Part shown: one piece after another, positions 14,386-21,047 of the stretch
Layout of the letters: each line of letters opens with the position of its first letter
How positions within the stretch are numbered: position 1 is the first letter of the stretch
IMG/VR virus record: IMGVR_UViG_3300048625_000152
Span: 1-64,000 of that record
Reading direction: 5' to 3' (one strand)
DNA: 64,000 bases
From: a virus
Position numbers and translations under genes: made by a program
Notes under the pieces: model-generated
Seen by the model: only the letters and a program-made list of their open reading frames with translations
Databases searched by the model: none
What the model was told of the DNA's origin: nothing

Positions 14386-15553
14386 AATTATCTCAATTGA
14401 GCCTGCAATCGATCCAGTTAACCGTCCCACATTTTTGTTGGACTGGGAATTGACAATGAAGTGCAATTTGGATTGCGACTACTGCTCAACTGGCATTGAG
14501 TATGGTGGCCACGACAATAGCACAGCGCATCCTCCTAAAGACGAATGCTTAAAGACCATTGACTTCATGTTTGCTTATGCAGACAAGTACATGCAGCTAA
14601 AGCCTAAATGGCAGCGCATGGTTGTTCTTAATGTCTACGGCGGCGAAAGCATCTTTCATCCAGACATTGTTGAGATCCTTGAACAGGTTCGTGCAAGACA
14701 CACATACGAATGGCCATTAACTGTTACATGCACAAGTAATGCAGTGGCTGGCAAGAATCTTTGGGAAAAGGTTGCAAACTTAATTGATGAGTTTACAGTT
14801 AGTTTTCACAGCAGTGCATTGCCTAAACAGAGACAGCAAGTACTAGACAACATACTTTATAATAAGGCCATCGGCAGGCGCCAAAAGGTGGTGTTTGTGA
14901 TGCACAACGATCCTGTTTTGTGGGATATTAGCCAACAAGCTATCGAGTTTTGCAAGACACACAGTGTTGACTATGTAGTTAAAGCAAACGACACTCCTAC
15001 ACCACAGTGGCAATATAACAAAGAACAGTTTATTTACTTTCAAGATTACTACAAGTCGCGTACCCCTGCTAAGAGTAGAGATGCGCTAACAAAGGCATTA
15101 GATGCAGTGTCAACAGACACAGTTGGCATGGGTAAGGTAGGTCGTGGTTGTTGTGGTGGTCGAAAGCTATGCACTAACCAAGACTTACAACACCCAACAG
15201 CCTTTGTGCCACATGCAGATTTCATGGGATGGAGTTGTAGTGTTAATTGGTACTTCTTGTACATTAAACAGATCAATGGCGATGTGTACACAAACAAGGA
15301 TTGCCGTATGCGCTTTAACGGCACAGTTGGTCCAATTGGTAATTTGTCAAATGGTAATCTTATACTAGAACAAGTGCAGAAAAACATTGACAACAAAGCC
15401 ATGCCTGTTATACAATGTGCTAGAACAAGATGTATATGCGGTTACTGTGCCCCAAAAGCACAAGACCCAAAAGATTTTGAAGCTATTATGGATAAACACA
15501 TAGTTGACAAGCAAGTCAAATTTGTTTATAATAACAGCTTAGATGATAAGTAA
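14378..15553 (+). CDS. radical SAM protein with SPASM-like C-terminus
   Basis: 391 residues. C29-x3-C33-x2-C36 (CNLDCDYC) is the SAM cluster motif; VYGGES follows as the SAM-binding glycine motif. A C-terminal cysteine cluster (CARTRCICGYC, plus CCGG near residue 257) is typical of auxiliary Fe-S clusters in SPASM/twitch proteins that modify peptides. It overlaps the oxygenase gene by 8 bases. Distinct from the radical SAM protein at 5975. Confidence 0.83.
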   Translation: MNKIISIEPAIDPVNRPTFLLDWELTMKCNLDCDYCSTGIEYGGHDNSTAHPPKDECLKTIDFMFAYADKYMQLKPKWQRMVVLNVYGGESIFHPDIVEILEQVRARHTYEWPLTVTCTSNAVAGKNLWEKVANLIDEFTVSFHSSALPKQRQQVLDNILYNKAIGRRQKVVFVMHNDPVLWDISQQAIEFCKTHSVDYVVKANDTPTPQWQYNKEQFIYFQDYYKSRTPAKSRDALTKALDAVSTDTVGMGKVGRGCCGGRKLCTNQDLQHPTAFVPHADFMGWSCSVNWYFLYIKQINGDVYTNKDCRMRFNGTVGPIGNLSNGNLILEQVQKNIDNKAMPVIQCARTRCICGYCAPKAQDPKDFEAIMDKHIVDKQVKFVYNNSLDDK

Positions 15554-15564
15554 TTTATCACAAT

Positions 15565-15648
15565 GCGTAAGTGGTGGAATGGTATACACTCTGGTCTTAG
15601 AAGCCAGCGCCGCGAGGATTGAGAGTTCGAGTCTCTCCTTACGCACCA
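15565..15648 (+). tRNA. tRNA-Leu(TAG)
   Basis: Acceptor GCGTAAG/CTTACGC perfect; stem CTGGT/GCCAG with loop CTTAGAA (TAG); long variable arm as in Leu; encoded CCA. Confidence 0.92.
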
Positions 15649-15677
15649 TTTATTATTTTAAGTTTTTCTAAAAGTAC

Positions 15678-15706
15678 TTGACACTTAATGAAACTCTTGT
15701 TATAAT
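15678..15706 (+). promoter_or_regulatory. sigma70-type promoter of noncoding operon (P1)
   Basis: TTGACA (15678-15683), 17-base spacer, TATAAT (15701-15706): perfect consensus and spacing. A hairpin and boxA-like element follow within 30 bases. Confidence 0.85.
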
Positions 15707-15713
15707 AGATACA

Positions 15714-15745
15714 TGTTAAGCAATTAACAAACGTTCTTTAAAAAT
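15714..15745 (+). promoter_or_regulatory. rrn-like boxB hairpin and boxA element (first)
   Basis: GTTAA-GCAA-TTAAC (15714-15727) is a 5-bp hairpin with a GNRA loop. It is followed by GTTCTTTAAAAAT (15733-15745), very close to the NusB/S10-binding boxA of rRNA leaders (TGCTCTTTAACA in E. coli). The order promoter, hairpin, boxA is that of rrn leaders, implying host Nus antitermination on this transcript. Confidence 0.6.
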
Positions 15746-16031
15746 TTGTTTTGATGTAAAGTAAACAGGCCTACCACGCTATTAGGTTGCGTGAGTCTTG
15801 TTGAAAATTTGGTCCAGAAAGAAAGCTGGGCACTCTTGTGTAGTTTGTAAGAGACTACAGTGGCGTCTAACACCTATGAGTTAGAAACGATCTATTCCAC
15901 GTAGCAATACGCAGGAAGAAGGATTGCAATAAAGTAGAGTAACGCTCCGCTGGTTGCATGAGGGTCAACCAAAAGACGCAAGTCTTACCCGTAGCCTTGT
16001 AAGCAGGCGAAAGAGGCATCAAAATAAATTT
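15742..16031 (+). ncRNA. structured noncoding RNA 1, closed by 15-bp stem
   Basis: AAATTTGTTTTGATG (15742-15756) pairs with CATCAAAATAAATTT (16017-16031), 15 bp with one G-U. The interior is dense with hairpins: CACGC/GCGTG, CTAAC/GTTAG, CGTA-GCAA-TACG, GGTTG/CAACC, GAC-GCAA-GTC, GCCT/AGGC. No ORF is credible. The long terminal stem resembles the RNase III processing stems of pre-rRNA. No known RNA family is recognised; not 5S, 16S, tmRNA or RNase P by eye. Confidence 0.6.
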
Positions 16032-16042
16032 CTAAATAACTG

Positions 16043-16071
16043 TTGACAGCAAATGAAAAGTTTGCTACAAT
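16043..16071 (+). promoter_or_regulatory. sigma70-type promoter of noncoding operon (P2)
   Basis: TTGACA (16043-16048), 17-base spacer, TACAAT (16066-16071), again followed by hairpin and boxA. Confidence 0.8.
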
Positions 16072-16080
16072 AGCAGCTTA

Positions 16081-16116
16081 GTTAGTGATAGTGCTAACAA
16101 GCAAGTTCTTTAAAAT
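16081..16116 (+). promoter_or_regulatory. rrn-like hairpin and boxA element (second)
   Basis: GTTAGT/GCTAAC hairpin (16081-16098) then GTTCTTTAAAAT (16105-16116). It repeats the arrangement of the first leader 370 bases upstream, which makes chance unlikely. Confidence 0.6.
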
Positions 16117-16132
16117 AGATACGTATAAGAAG

Positions 16133-16245
16133 TTCTTATACACATGCACATAAAGGCGTAGGCCACGCTGATATGGTTGGATCATAGCTCGGGCTATTGC
16201 CCGGGTCGCAGGTTCGAATCCTGTGAGTGTGCAGTTGTATAAGAA
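16133..16245 (+). ncRNA. tRNA-like structured RNA 2 with long closing stem
   Basis: TTCTTATACACATGCAC (16133-16149) pairs with the 19 bases at 16227-16245 with a small internal loop. A perfect T-arm GCAGG-TTCGAAT-CCTGT (16208-16224) adjoins the 3' strand, and CGGG-CTATTG-CCCG makes an anticodon-like hairpin, but the D region is abnormal and no CCA is encoded. The 5' strand can instead pair with GTATAAGAA (16123-16131), so two folds compete. Confidence 0.5.
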
Positions 16246-16719
16246 TTTGGGGCAGTTTAATGTCCTGCAAAGAGTATGGTTCGCCCAGCTTGATGCGAAG
16301 AATAACTGTGGTGACACAGCCAAAGGAGGTATGCCTACATAACTCCGCTAGCAATAGTTCGTTTAGACAAGCCTGCTCACTCCTGTGAGGGAGCGATCAC
16401 TCAGCGACGGGTGGTTGTAACAGTGACGCAAAGTGCATAGGGAAGAACGTTTGCTTACAAGCCTGAGATTGCATCAAGGGGAACTTGAGTAGATGGAAAG
16501 TAACAGGTGGTGCTGACTTCTATGCGAAACCAACTTTGTTAATTGGTATGAGAAAGGGTAGTGTATTGGTTCGAAGGGTTGCACCTAAGAGCTCGTATGC
16601 AGTTTTAGTGGTTGGTGGACGTAGTAATACGAACATTGGTCGCAAAAGACGACTGAGTAGCTCGCAAGGCAAAAGGTACGTGGTGTGTTGTATTGTGTAT
16701 TCCAAAAGAGTATGCAGCA
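16246..16719 (+). ncRNA. structured noncoding RNA 3 (extent uncertain)
   Basis: Continues the transcript from P2. Perfect hairpins with stable loops include CTGTG-GTGA-CACAG, TCAAG-GGGAA-CTTGA and CTCA/TGAG. The only ORF (16485-16724) has no ribosome site and an unlikely protein sequence. No known RNA is recognised. Confidence 0.4.
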
Positions 16720-16837
16720 ACTGAGTCAGCACATCGCAGTAGGTTGATATAGTTCATTGGTAGAACGTCTGTCTCTTAAACAGAATGCGGCGGGTTCAAT
16801 TCCCGCTATCATTACAAAACGCAAAGACTGACTCGGT
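16720..16837 (+). other. processing-type stem around tRNA
   Basis: ACTGAGTCAG (16720-16729) and CTGACTCGGT (16828-16837) are complementary with one G-U and enclose the tRNA at 16743. This is the stem-around-tRNA layout of rrn spacers. Confidence 0.45.
16743..16814 (+). tRNA. tRNA-Lys(CTT)-like, no encoded CCA
   Basis: Stem TCTGT/ACAGA with loop CTCTTAA (CTT); T-arm GCGGG-TTCAATT-CCCGC; D-arm AGTTCATTGGTAGAAC; acceptor with one mismatch. It ends ACA rather than CCA, unlike almost every other tRNA here, so it needs host CCA addition or is decaying. Confidence 0.65.
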
Positions 16838-17149
16838 CATATGTGAAAAGCATCTAATACTTAGGGCGCAAGCTAACTAAGTCAGACGTAACTCGCAAGG
16901 TGAAATCTGTTTATGCAGGAAGTTTCGTAGCTACTTAGCGGTGGTGAATGGCTCTAAAGGTCAACGGGATAGAAAGCGTAGAATAGCATATGGCGACAAG
17001 ACTACTGCCTGTCTTTAAAAACGGCGATGCTGACAGCAGACTAGACTACTATGCAAGTAGGGTTTAGTGGAAGTCGGAAGAAAGCGGTCTCGCAAGGATC
17101 GTAATAATGTCCGAGGTGTTGTTGGGAGAGATGTATTCTCAGTCCTCCA
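16838..17149 (+). ncRNA. structured noncoding RNA 4 (extent uncertain)
   Basis: ACTTAG...CTAAGT encloses GC-GCAA-GC (16859-16882), a GNRA-capped hairpin. CTACT-ATGCA-AGTAG and TCGGA/TCCGA stems follow. C-GCAA-G caps recur near 16892 and 17093. No ORF. It belongs to the same long transcript. Confidence 0.4.
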
Positions 17150-17236
17150 CTTATATGCAAACACATTATCTAACCTGGAGTGCGGTCACAGGGCATCGTA
17201 AGGTGTGGTAGCCGTGTTAGTGTGTTTACATATAAG
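17150..17236 (+). ncRNA. structured noncoding RNA 5, closed by 16-bp stem
   Basis: CTTATATGCAAACACA (17150-17165) pairs with TGTGTTTACATATAAG (17221-17236) with one mismatch. The interior has a CGG/CCG, CAC/GTG stem. It lies 6 bases before tRNA-Cys. Confidence 0.5.
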
Positions 17237-17242
17237 ATTTAT

Positions 17243-17318
17243 GGACGGTTGGCAGAGCGTTTATGCGCCGGATTGCAAACTCGGTATAAGGTAGGTTAAA
17301 CTCCTACACCGTCCTCCA
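17243..17318 (+). tRNA. tRNA-Cys(GCA)
   Basis: Acceptor GGACGGT/ACCGTCC perfect; loop TTGCAAA (GCA); T-arm GTAGG-TTAAACT-CCTAC, with TTAAA in place of the usual TTCGA; encoded CCA. The anticodon stem has one mismatch. Confidence 0.8.
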
Positions 17319-17616
17319 TTTTTGCTAGTTTCTCAAAACTAGCTGTAGCGTGTGGAGATGAGAGATTGCACATCTAGTTAGCACTTGAAACGCTTACTGG
17401 AATATACAATCGTGATCCAGTGCTCCGAGATGAAATGGCATTAAGTTGCTTGTTTATTGATGCTCGGCAATATTGGTATCCTCTGCTTGTTGTATTTTGC
17501 TTTAGAAAAAGGTTGCCTTGAAAATCGACTCTATCTAATGTACATTGCACATTGTCCCGCAATTGACTTGCCATACGTTACCCCCCTATTAAATTCAAAC
17601 AGAAAGGAACTCGATT
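17319..17616 (+). other. 298-base gap, no gene seen
   Basis: Contains CTAGTTTTGAG-type inverted bases directly after tRNA-Cys (TAGTTTCTCAAAACTA, 17325-17340), which may end the noncoding transcript. No promoter or credible ORF is seen; AGAAAGGAA near 17601 is the ribosome site for the next CDS. Confidence 0.4.
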
Positions 17617-18183
17617 ATGAAATTTACACTTCGCAAAGCAAACGCCCTACAAAACACAATCCAGGAACACATCAAGACGATCGACATCGCATTGACAGTT
17701 TCCCTTAACGAGTTCCAAAGCACCACTTCGGTGCTGACTACAGCACGTGACGCACTGGTCCGCAATGATGCCAAGCGCACACAGTTGACTCGAGCATTGT
17801 ACGGCATCCGTGCAAAGGTTGGTCGCGCCAACACAGAAGCTGGTGTTGCAGACTTGCTGACAGACGCAGCATTCATTGACAAGCGTCTGGGCTTCTTGAA
17901 AGGCCTAACTGAAAGCAAGGTAGTTGAAGCTACAGAAGTCATTGAAGGCAAGCTAGAGAAGCTTCGTACACAGGACAAAAATAGCCGCATTTACGGTTAC
18001 AACGACACAGTTGATACTGGCGTGCTTGAAGCAGGCCAGATTGAAGGTTACAAAGCAGAAATGCGTGACCTGAAGAAACAAAAACAAAGCATCAACGATC
18101 GGGTGTTGGAACTCAATGTTCAGACATCAATTGAGTTGGATGCAGACACAGTTTCTTTGCTACAAGCAGAGCAACTGGTATAA
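17617..18183 (+). CDS. hypothetical coiled-coil protein
   Basis: 188 residues, preceded by AGAAAGGAACTCGATT. Mostly helical with heptad-like spacing; residues 140-165 (GYKAEMRDLKKQKQSINDR) are strongly charged. No domain recognised. Its codon use is richer in G+C than the flanking RNA region. The stop codon TAA is part of a TATAAATA late promoter for the tRNA behind it. Confidence 0.7.
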   Translation: MKFTLRKANALQNTIQEHIKTIDIALTVSLNEFQSTTSVLTTARDALVRNDAKRTQLTRALYGIRAKVGRANTEAGVADLLTDAAFIDKRLGFLKGLTESKVVEATEVIEGKLEKLRTQDKNSRIYGYNDTVDTGVLEAGQIEGYKAEMRDLKKQKQSINDRVLELNVQTSIELDADTVSLLQAEQLV

Positions 18184-18186
18184 ATA
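18179..18186 (+). promoter_or_regulatory. T4-type late promoter ahead of tRNA
   Basis: Exact TATAAATA. T4 late transcription starts about 5-6 bases after the element, which falls at 18191-18192, the 5' end of the tRNA itself. Confidence 0.55.
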
Positions 18187-18190
18187 TTGA

Positions 18191-18265
18191 AGCAGAGTAG
18201 AGAAATGGTATCTCACCAGGCTCATAACCTGGAGACAGTTGGTTCGATTCCGGCCTTTGCAACCA
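18191..18265 (+). tRNA. tRNA with CAT anticodon (Met, fMet or Ile2)
   Basis: Stem CCAGG/CCTGG with loop CTCATAA (CAT); D-arm GAGA-AATGGTA-TCTC; encoded CCA. The first acceptor pair is A1-A72 mismatched, a feature seen in initiator tRNAs, but the three consecutive G-C anticodon pairs of fMet are incomplete. Confidence 0.8.
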
Positions 18266-18271
18266 ATACAT

Positions 18272-18346
18272 GCCTTGTTAGCTCAGGGGTAGAGCGTCTC
18301 CTTTACACGGAGAGGGTCGGCGGTTCGAAACCGTCACAAGGTACCA
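18272..18346 (+). tRNA. tRNA-Val(TAC)
   Basis: Acceptor GCCTTGT/ACAAGGT; stem TCTCC/GGAGA with loop TTTACAC (TAC); encoded CCA. Confidence 0.9.
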
Positions 18347-18354
18347 AAGGAAAT

Positions 18355-18428
18355 GCGGGATTAGTTTAATGGTAAAACGAGATCCTTCCAAGTTCAAGTC
18401 AGCGGTTCGATTCCGCTATCCCGCTCCA
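18355..18428 (+). tRNA. tRNA-Gly(TCC), second copy
   Basis: Acceptor GCGGGAT/ATCCCGC perfect; loop CTTCCAA (TCC); T-arm AGCGG-TTCGATT-CCGCT; encoded CCA. Confidence 0.87.
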
Positions 18429-18436
18429 TAACATTA

Positions 18437-18456
18437 CCCCGCCTTGTGCGGGGTTT
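18437..18456 (+). terminator. rho-independent terminator-like hairpin after tRNAs
   Basis: CCCCGC-CTTGT-GCGGGG then TTT. The T-run is short. The GGGG arm is the only ribosome-site-like sequence before the dCMP deaminase start 10 bases on, so the hairpin may also control its translation. Confidence 0.6.
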
Positions 18457-18463
18457 GCCATTT

Positions 18464-18919
18464 ATGAAAACAAAATATCAACAACTATATATGGACTGGG
18501 CACATCGTGCAGCTGAACTAAGTCATGCACGTAGGCTCAAGGTAGGGGCAGTTATTGTCAAAGACGATGTGGTTATTTACGGATACAATGGCATGCCGGC
18601 GGGATGGGATAACAACTGTGAAGAACATCCCAAGGTTGTTAACAAACAAACCTATGCCATTGAAGAAGATACAACTAGATTAGTAACACGACCTGAGGTA
18701 TTACATGCTGAATCAAACGCTATTGCAAAACTGGCGAAGTCTCCTAACGTTGGCAACGGGGCTGACTTATTTGTTACTCACAGTCCTTGTATCCACTGTG
18801 CCAAGCTCATTTTTCAGTCAGGCATTCGTCGTGTATTTTATGGTGCAAACTATCGCGATGATGCAGGAGTCCAATTCCTAAGGAGTTCGGGCATAACAGT
18901 TACACAAATTGAAGAATAA
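18464..18919 (+). CDS. deoxycytidylate deaminase-like protein
   Basis: 151 residues from ATG 18464; the longer frame from 18446 would start within the terminator hairpin. Zinc-dependent deaminase motifs: H81-A-E83 (LHAESNAI) with catalytic Glu, and C109-x2-C112 (HSPCIHCAK). The family converts dCMP to dUMP for dTTP synthesis, as in T4. A TTCG-looped terminator ends the gene. Confidence 0.88.
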   Translation: MKTKYQQLYMDWAHRAAELSHARRLKVGAVIVKDDVVIYGYNGMPAGWDNNCEEHPKVVNKQTYAIEEDTTRLVTRPEVLHAESNAIAKLAKSPNVGNGADLFVTHSPCIHCAKLIFQSGIRRVFYGANYRDDAGVQFLRSSGITVTQIEE

Positions 18920-18921
18920 CT

Positions 18922-18944
18922 AGCCCACTTCGGTGGGCTTTTTC
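18922..18944 (+). terminator. rho-independent terminator
   Basis: AGCCCAC-TTCG-GTGGGCT, then TTTTCT: a perfect 7-bp stem with a UUCG tetraloop. Confidence 0.88.
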
Positions 18945-18973
18945 TTGACTATACTTTCATGCTCTGCTATAAT
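18945..18973 (+). promoter_or_regulatory. sigma70-type promoter
   Basis: TTGACT (18945-18950), 17-base spacer, TATAAT (18968-18973), starting right after the terminator and serving the small gene at 19005. Confidence 0.8.
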
Positions 18974-19004
18974 AGTAGTTCAACTAACCCAATGGAATAC
19001 TTTA

Positions 19005-19166
19005 ATGTTTGAATCAATTGAAATCCGCAAAGCAGCAAACGGCTTTATCCTTATCGTGCATACCGAAGACGAAACAAAAGAATTTGTGTACGATACTGAA
19101 CGCAAGCTGATGCGATCTCTTAAATCGCAGCTGGGTCAAAAGATCACAGCCGACGACCAAGATTAA
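19005..19166 (+). CDS. small hypothetical protein
   Basis: 53 residues from ATG 19005 (MFESIEIRKAANGFILIVHT); the upstream extension would run into the promoter. A short beta/alpha domain with an acidic tail. Own promoter and no operon partner suggest early expression. It converges on the sugar-nucleotide gene with a 4-base overlap. No family recognised. Confidence 0.6.
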   Translation: MFESIEIRKAANGFILIVHTEDETKEFVYDTERKLMRSLKSQLGQKITADDQD

Positions 19167-19918
19167 TCTCTACGCTCAATATCTTCTTCGGTGCAGTGTT
19201 TGCCGTATTGTATCTCTACAATGCGACACGGTGCAGTAAACGGATTGTGCAATTGATGCCATCCGTCTTTGGGTATATGGATACTCATGTGTTCGCTTAA
19301 TTGTTGAGCTGGCATATGGTATCCATTTTCCATTTGCTGCTCGGCAATACATTGTCCTTCGCTAACGTGCCAATATTCTGCACGGTGCTGATGCCTTTGT
19401 AGACTGAGACTTTGCCCTGGATTGATGGTTAGTTCTTTAACCTTGGTACCCGGTACATCATGCAGGACTCGGTAGTAACCCCATGGGCGTTCAGTTTTAG
19501 GTGCTTTCCATTCTTGTAGAATCCAGCTTGAACTGTTGGCCTTATTCTCACCACCAACACCAAACACAAACTCTACACCGGTAACTGACATTTCGGGAAT
19601 GTTGTCTTGTGTTCTATCTCCACCATTGGCAAAGATGATTTCATCGTTAGGATATTGTGCTTTAAACTCTTCTAGCAACTTAATGGCACTACCGTCGCTG
19701 TCATCCCAATAAGTGGTTTGATTAACATACTTGATCTTGCTTACAATAGCATACCGTTCGTCCCAAGGCATAAATGCTGCACCCTTTTTACGTTGTAGCC
19801 AATCGTCACTGTTTAGTCCAACGACTAAGATATCGCCGAGTTGACTTGCTGCTTTAAGATAGGCAATATGCCCACTATGGATAGGATCAAACCCACCGGT
19901 TACAATTACAATTTTCAT
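19163..19918 (-). CDS. cytidylyltransferase (RfaE/TagD-like) fused to cupin domain
   Basis: 251 residues. N-terminal VTGGFDPIHSGH (6-17) has the HxGH nucleotidyltransferase motif of RfaE/TagD-type enzymes, with SIDW-like GLNSDDWLQRKKG after it. The C-terminal 110 residues (RPWGYYRVL, then LQRHQHRAEYWHV) are a sugar-isomerase type II cupin with His metal ligands. It would activate a sugar phosphate as a nucleotide-sugar and act in LPS-like sugar synthesis. Late promoter 5 bases before ATG. It is divergent from the sugar operon at 20016. Confidence 0.82.
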   Translation of the reverse strand: MKIVIVTGGFDPIHSGHIAYLKAASQLGDILVVGLNSDDWLQRKKGAAFMPWDERYAIVSKIKYVNQTTYWDDSDGSAIKLLEEFKAQYPNDEIIFANGGDRTQDNIPEMSVTGVEFVFGVGGENKANSSSWILQEWKAPKTERPWGYYRVLHDVPGTKVKELTINPGQSLSLQRHQHRAEYWHVSEGQCIAEQQMENGYHMPAQQLSEHMSIHIPKDGWHQLHNPFTAPCRIVEIQYGKHCTEEDIERRD

Positions 19919-19923
19919 ACAAA

Positions 19924-19931
19924 TATTTATT
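19924..19931 (-). promoter_or_regulatory. T4-type late promoter (minus strand)
   Basis: Minus strand reads AATAAATA; five bases separate TAAATA from the start codon at 19918, so the message would be leaderless. Confidence 0.6.
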
Positions 19932-19982
19932 CGGTGGTCTTGCTCTTGCTTTTAAAAGTTGACTCTTGTAAAATAGCTAAAA

Positions 19983-19988
19983 TAAATA
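19983..19988 (+). promoter_or_regulatory. T4-type late promoter of the sugar operon
   Basis: AATAAATAC 28 bases before the TTG start, leaving room for the GGAGA ribosome site. A TTGACT at 19959 suggests an additional weak sigma70 promoter. Confidence 0.5.
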
Positions 19989-20015
19989 CATTATCAACTA
20001 TCATTGGAGAATTAC

Positions 20016-21047
20016 TTGTCAAAGACCGTACTTATCACCGGCGGAGCCGGTTTCATTGCTCATCACGTTATTGAGCGCATCCTAAAAACTACAGATTGGA
20101 ATATTGTTAGCTTAGATCGTTTAGACTATTCGGGCAATCTAAACCGTTTGCATGACATGATGGAAGAGATTGCACCGGACCAGCGTAAACGCCTACGCAT
20201 TGTGTGGCATGATCTTAAAGCAGAGATTAATCCATTGACTACTAGTATGATTGGTGATGTGAACATTGTGTTGCACTTGGCTGCTGGTTCACACGTGGAT
20301 CGTTCTATTGAATTCCCTATGGAGTTTGTAATGGATAACGTTGTGGGCACAACCAATCTCTTGCAGTATGCCCGCACTCTGCCAAATCTTGATCGCTTTG
20401 TATATTTCTCAACAGACGAAGTGTTTGGTCCAGCACCAAACGGCGTTAGCTACAAAGAATACGATCGCTACAATAGCACCAACCCATACTCTGCAAGTAA
20501 GGCCGCAGCTGAGGAAATTTGTGTTGCATTTGAAAACACTTACAAACTTCCTATCGTAGTTACACACACTATGAACGTGTTTGGCGAACGTCAGCATCCT
20601 GAGAAGTTTATCCCAATGGTAATACAAAAAGCCCGCGACGGTGAAGTAGTAACAGTTCATAGCGACCCAAGCAAGACCATTGCAGGGTCACGTCACTATA
20701 TCCATGCCAAGGATGTAGCAGATGGCTTAATGTTTATCCTTGAAAATCTCAAAGACTATACGCACACAGGTGATTATGGTGGTGCTAAATGTCCTAAGTT
20801 TAATCTTGTTGGACCAGAAGAAATTGATAACCTTACCCTTGCTAAAATGATTGCAGCAGCAGTTGGTAACGAGTTGGTGTACGAAATGACTGACTTCCAC
20901 AGCAGCCGCCCTGGGCACGATCTACGTTATGCACTTGATGGCGGATTACTAGCAGAGCTAGGATGGACTCCTAAGATCAAACTTAGCGAACGTGTTAAGG
21001 AAGTAGTTGAGTGGACCTTAGCAAATAACCGCTGGTTGCGTAAATGA
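20016..21047 (+). CDS. NAD-dependent sugar-nucleotide dehydratase/epimerase (dTDP-glucose 4,6-dehydratase-like)
   Basis: 343 residues. LITGGAGFIAHH is the Rossmann GxxGxxG motif; NPYSASKAAAE carries the catalytic Tyr-x3-Lys. FSTDEVFG matches the S/T-D-E segment of RmlB-type dehydratases. TTG at 20016 is chosen because GGAGA stands 6 bases upstream; the in-frame TTG at 20004 lies before that site. First gene of a coupled operon of sugar and glycosyl-transfer genes running to 26553. Confidence 0.87.
   Translation: MSKTVLITGGAGFIAHHVIERILKTTDWNIVSLDRLDYSGNLNRLHDMMEEIAPDQRKRLRIVWHDLKAEINPLTTSMIGDVNIVLHLAAGSHVDRSIEFPMEFVMDNVVGTTNLLQYARTLPNLDRFVYFSTDEVFGPAPNGVSYKEYDRYNSTNPYSASKAAAEEICVAFENTYKLPIVVTHTMNVFGERQHPEKFIPMVIQKARDGEVVTVHSDPSKTIAGSRHYIHAKDVADGLMFILENLKDYTHTGDYGGAKCPKFNLVGPEEIDNLTLAKMIAAAVGNELVYEMTDFHSSRPGHDLRYALDGGLLAELGWTPKIKLSERVKEVVEWTLANNRWLRK

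Noticed and set aside
15742-16031. Known RNAs (RNase P RNA, 6S, group I intron, 5S rRNA)
   Set aside because: None of their conserved core sequences could be found by eye.
16485-16724. 79-residue ORF in the 15.7-17.3 kb region
   Set aside because: No ribosome site, implausible composition, lies within structured RNA between promoter P2 and a tRNA.
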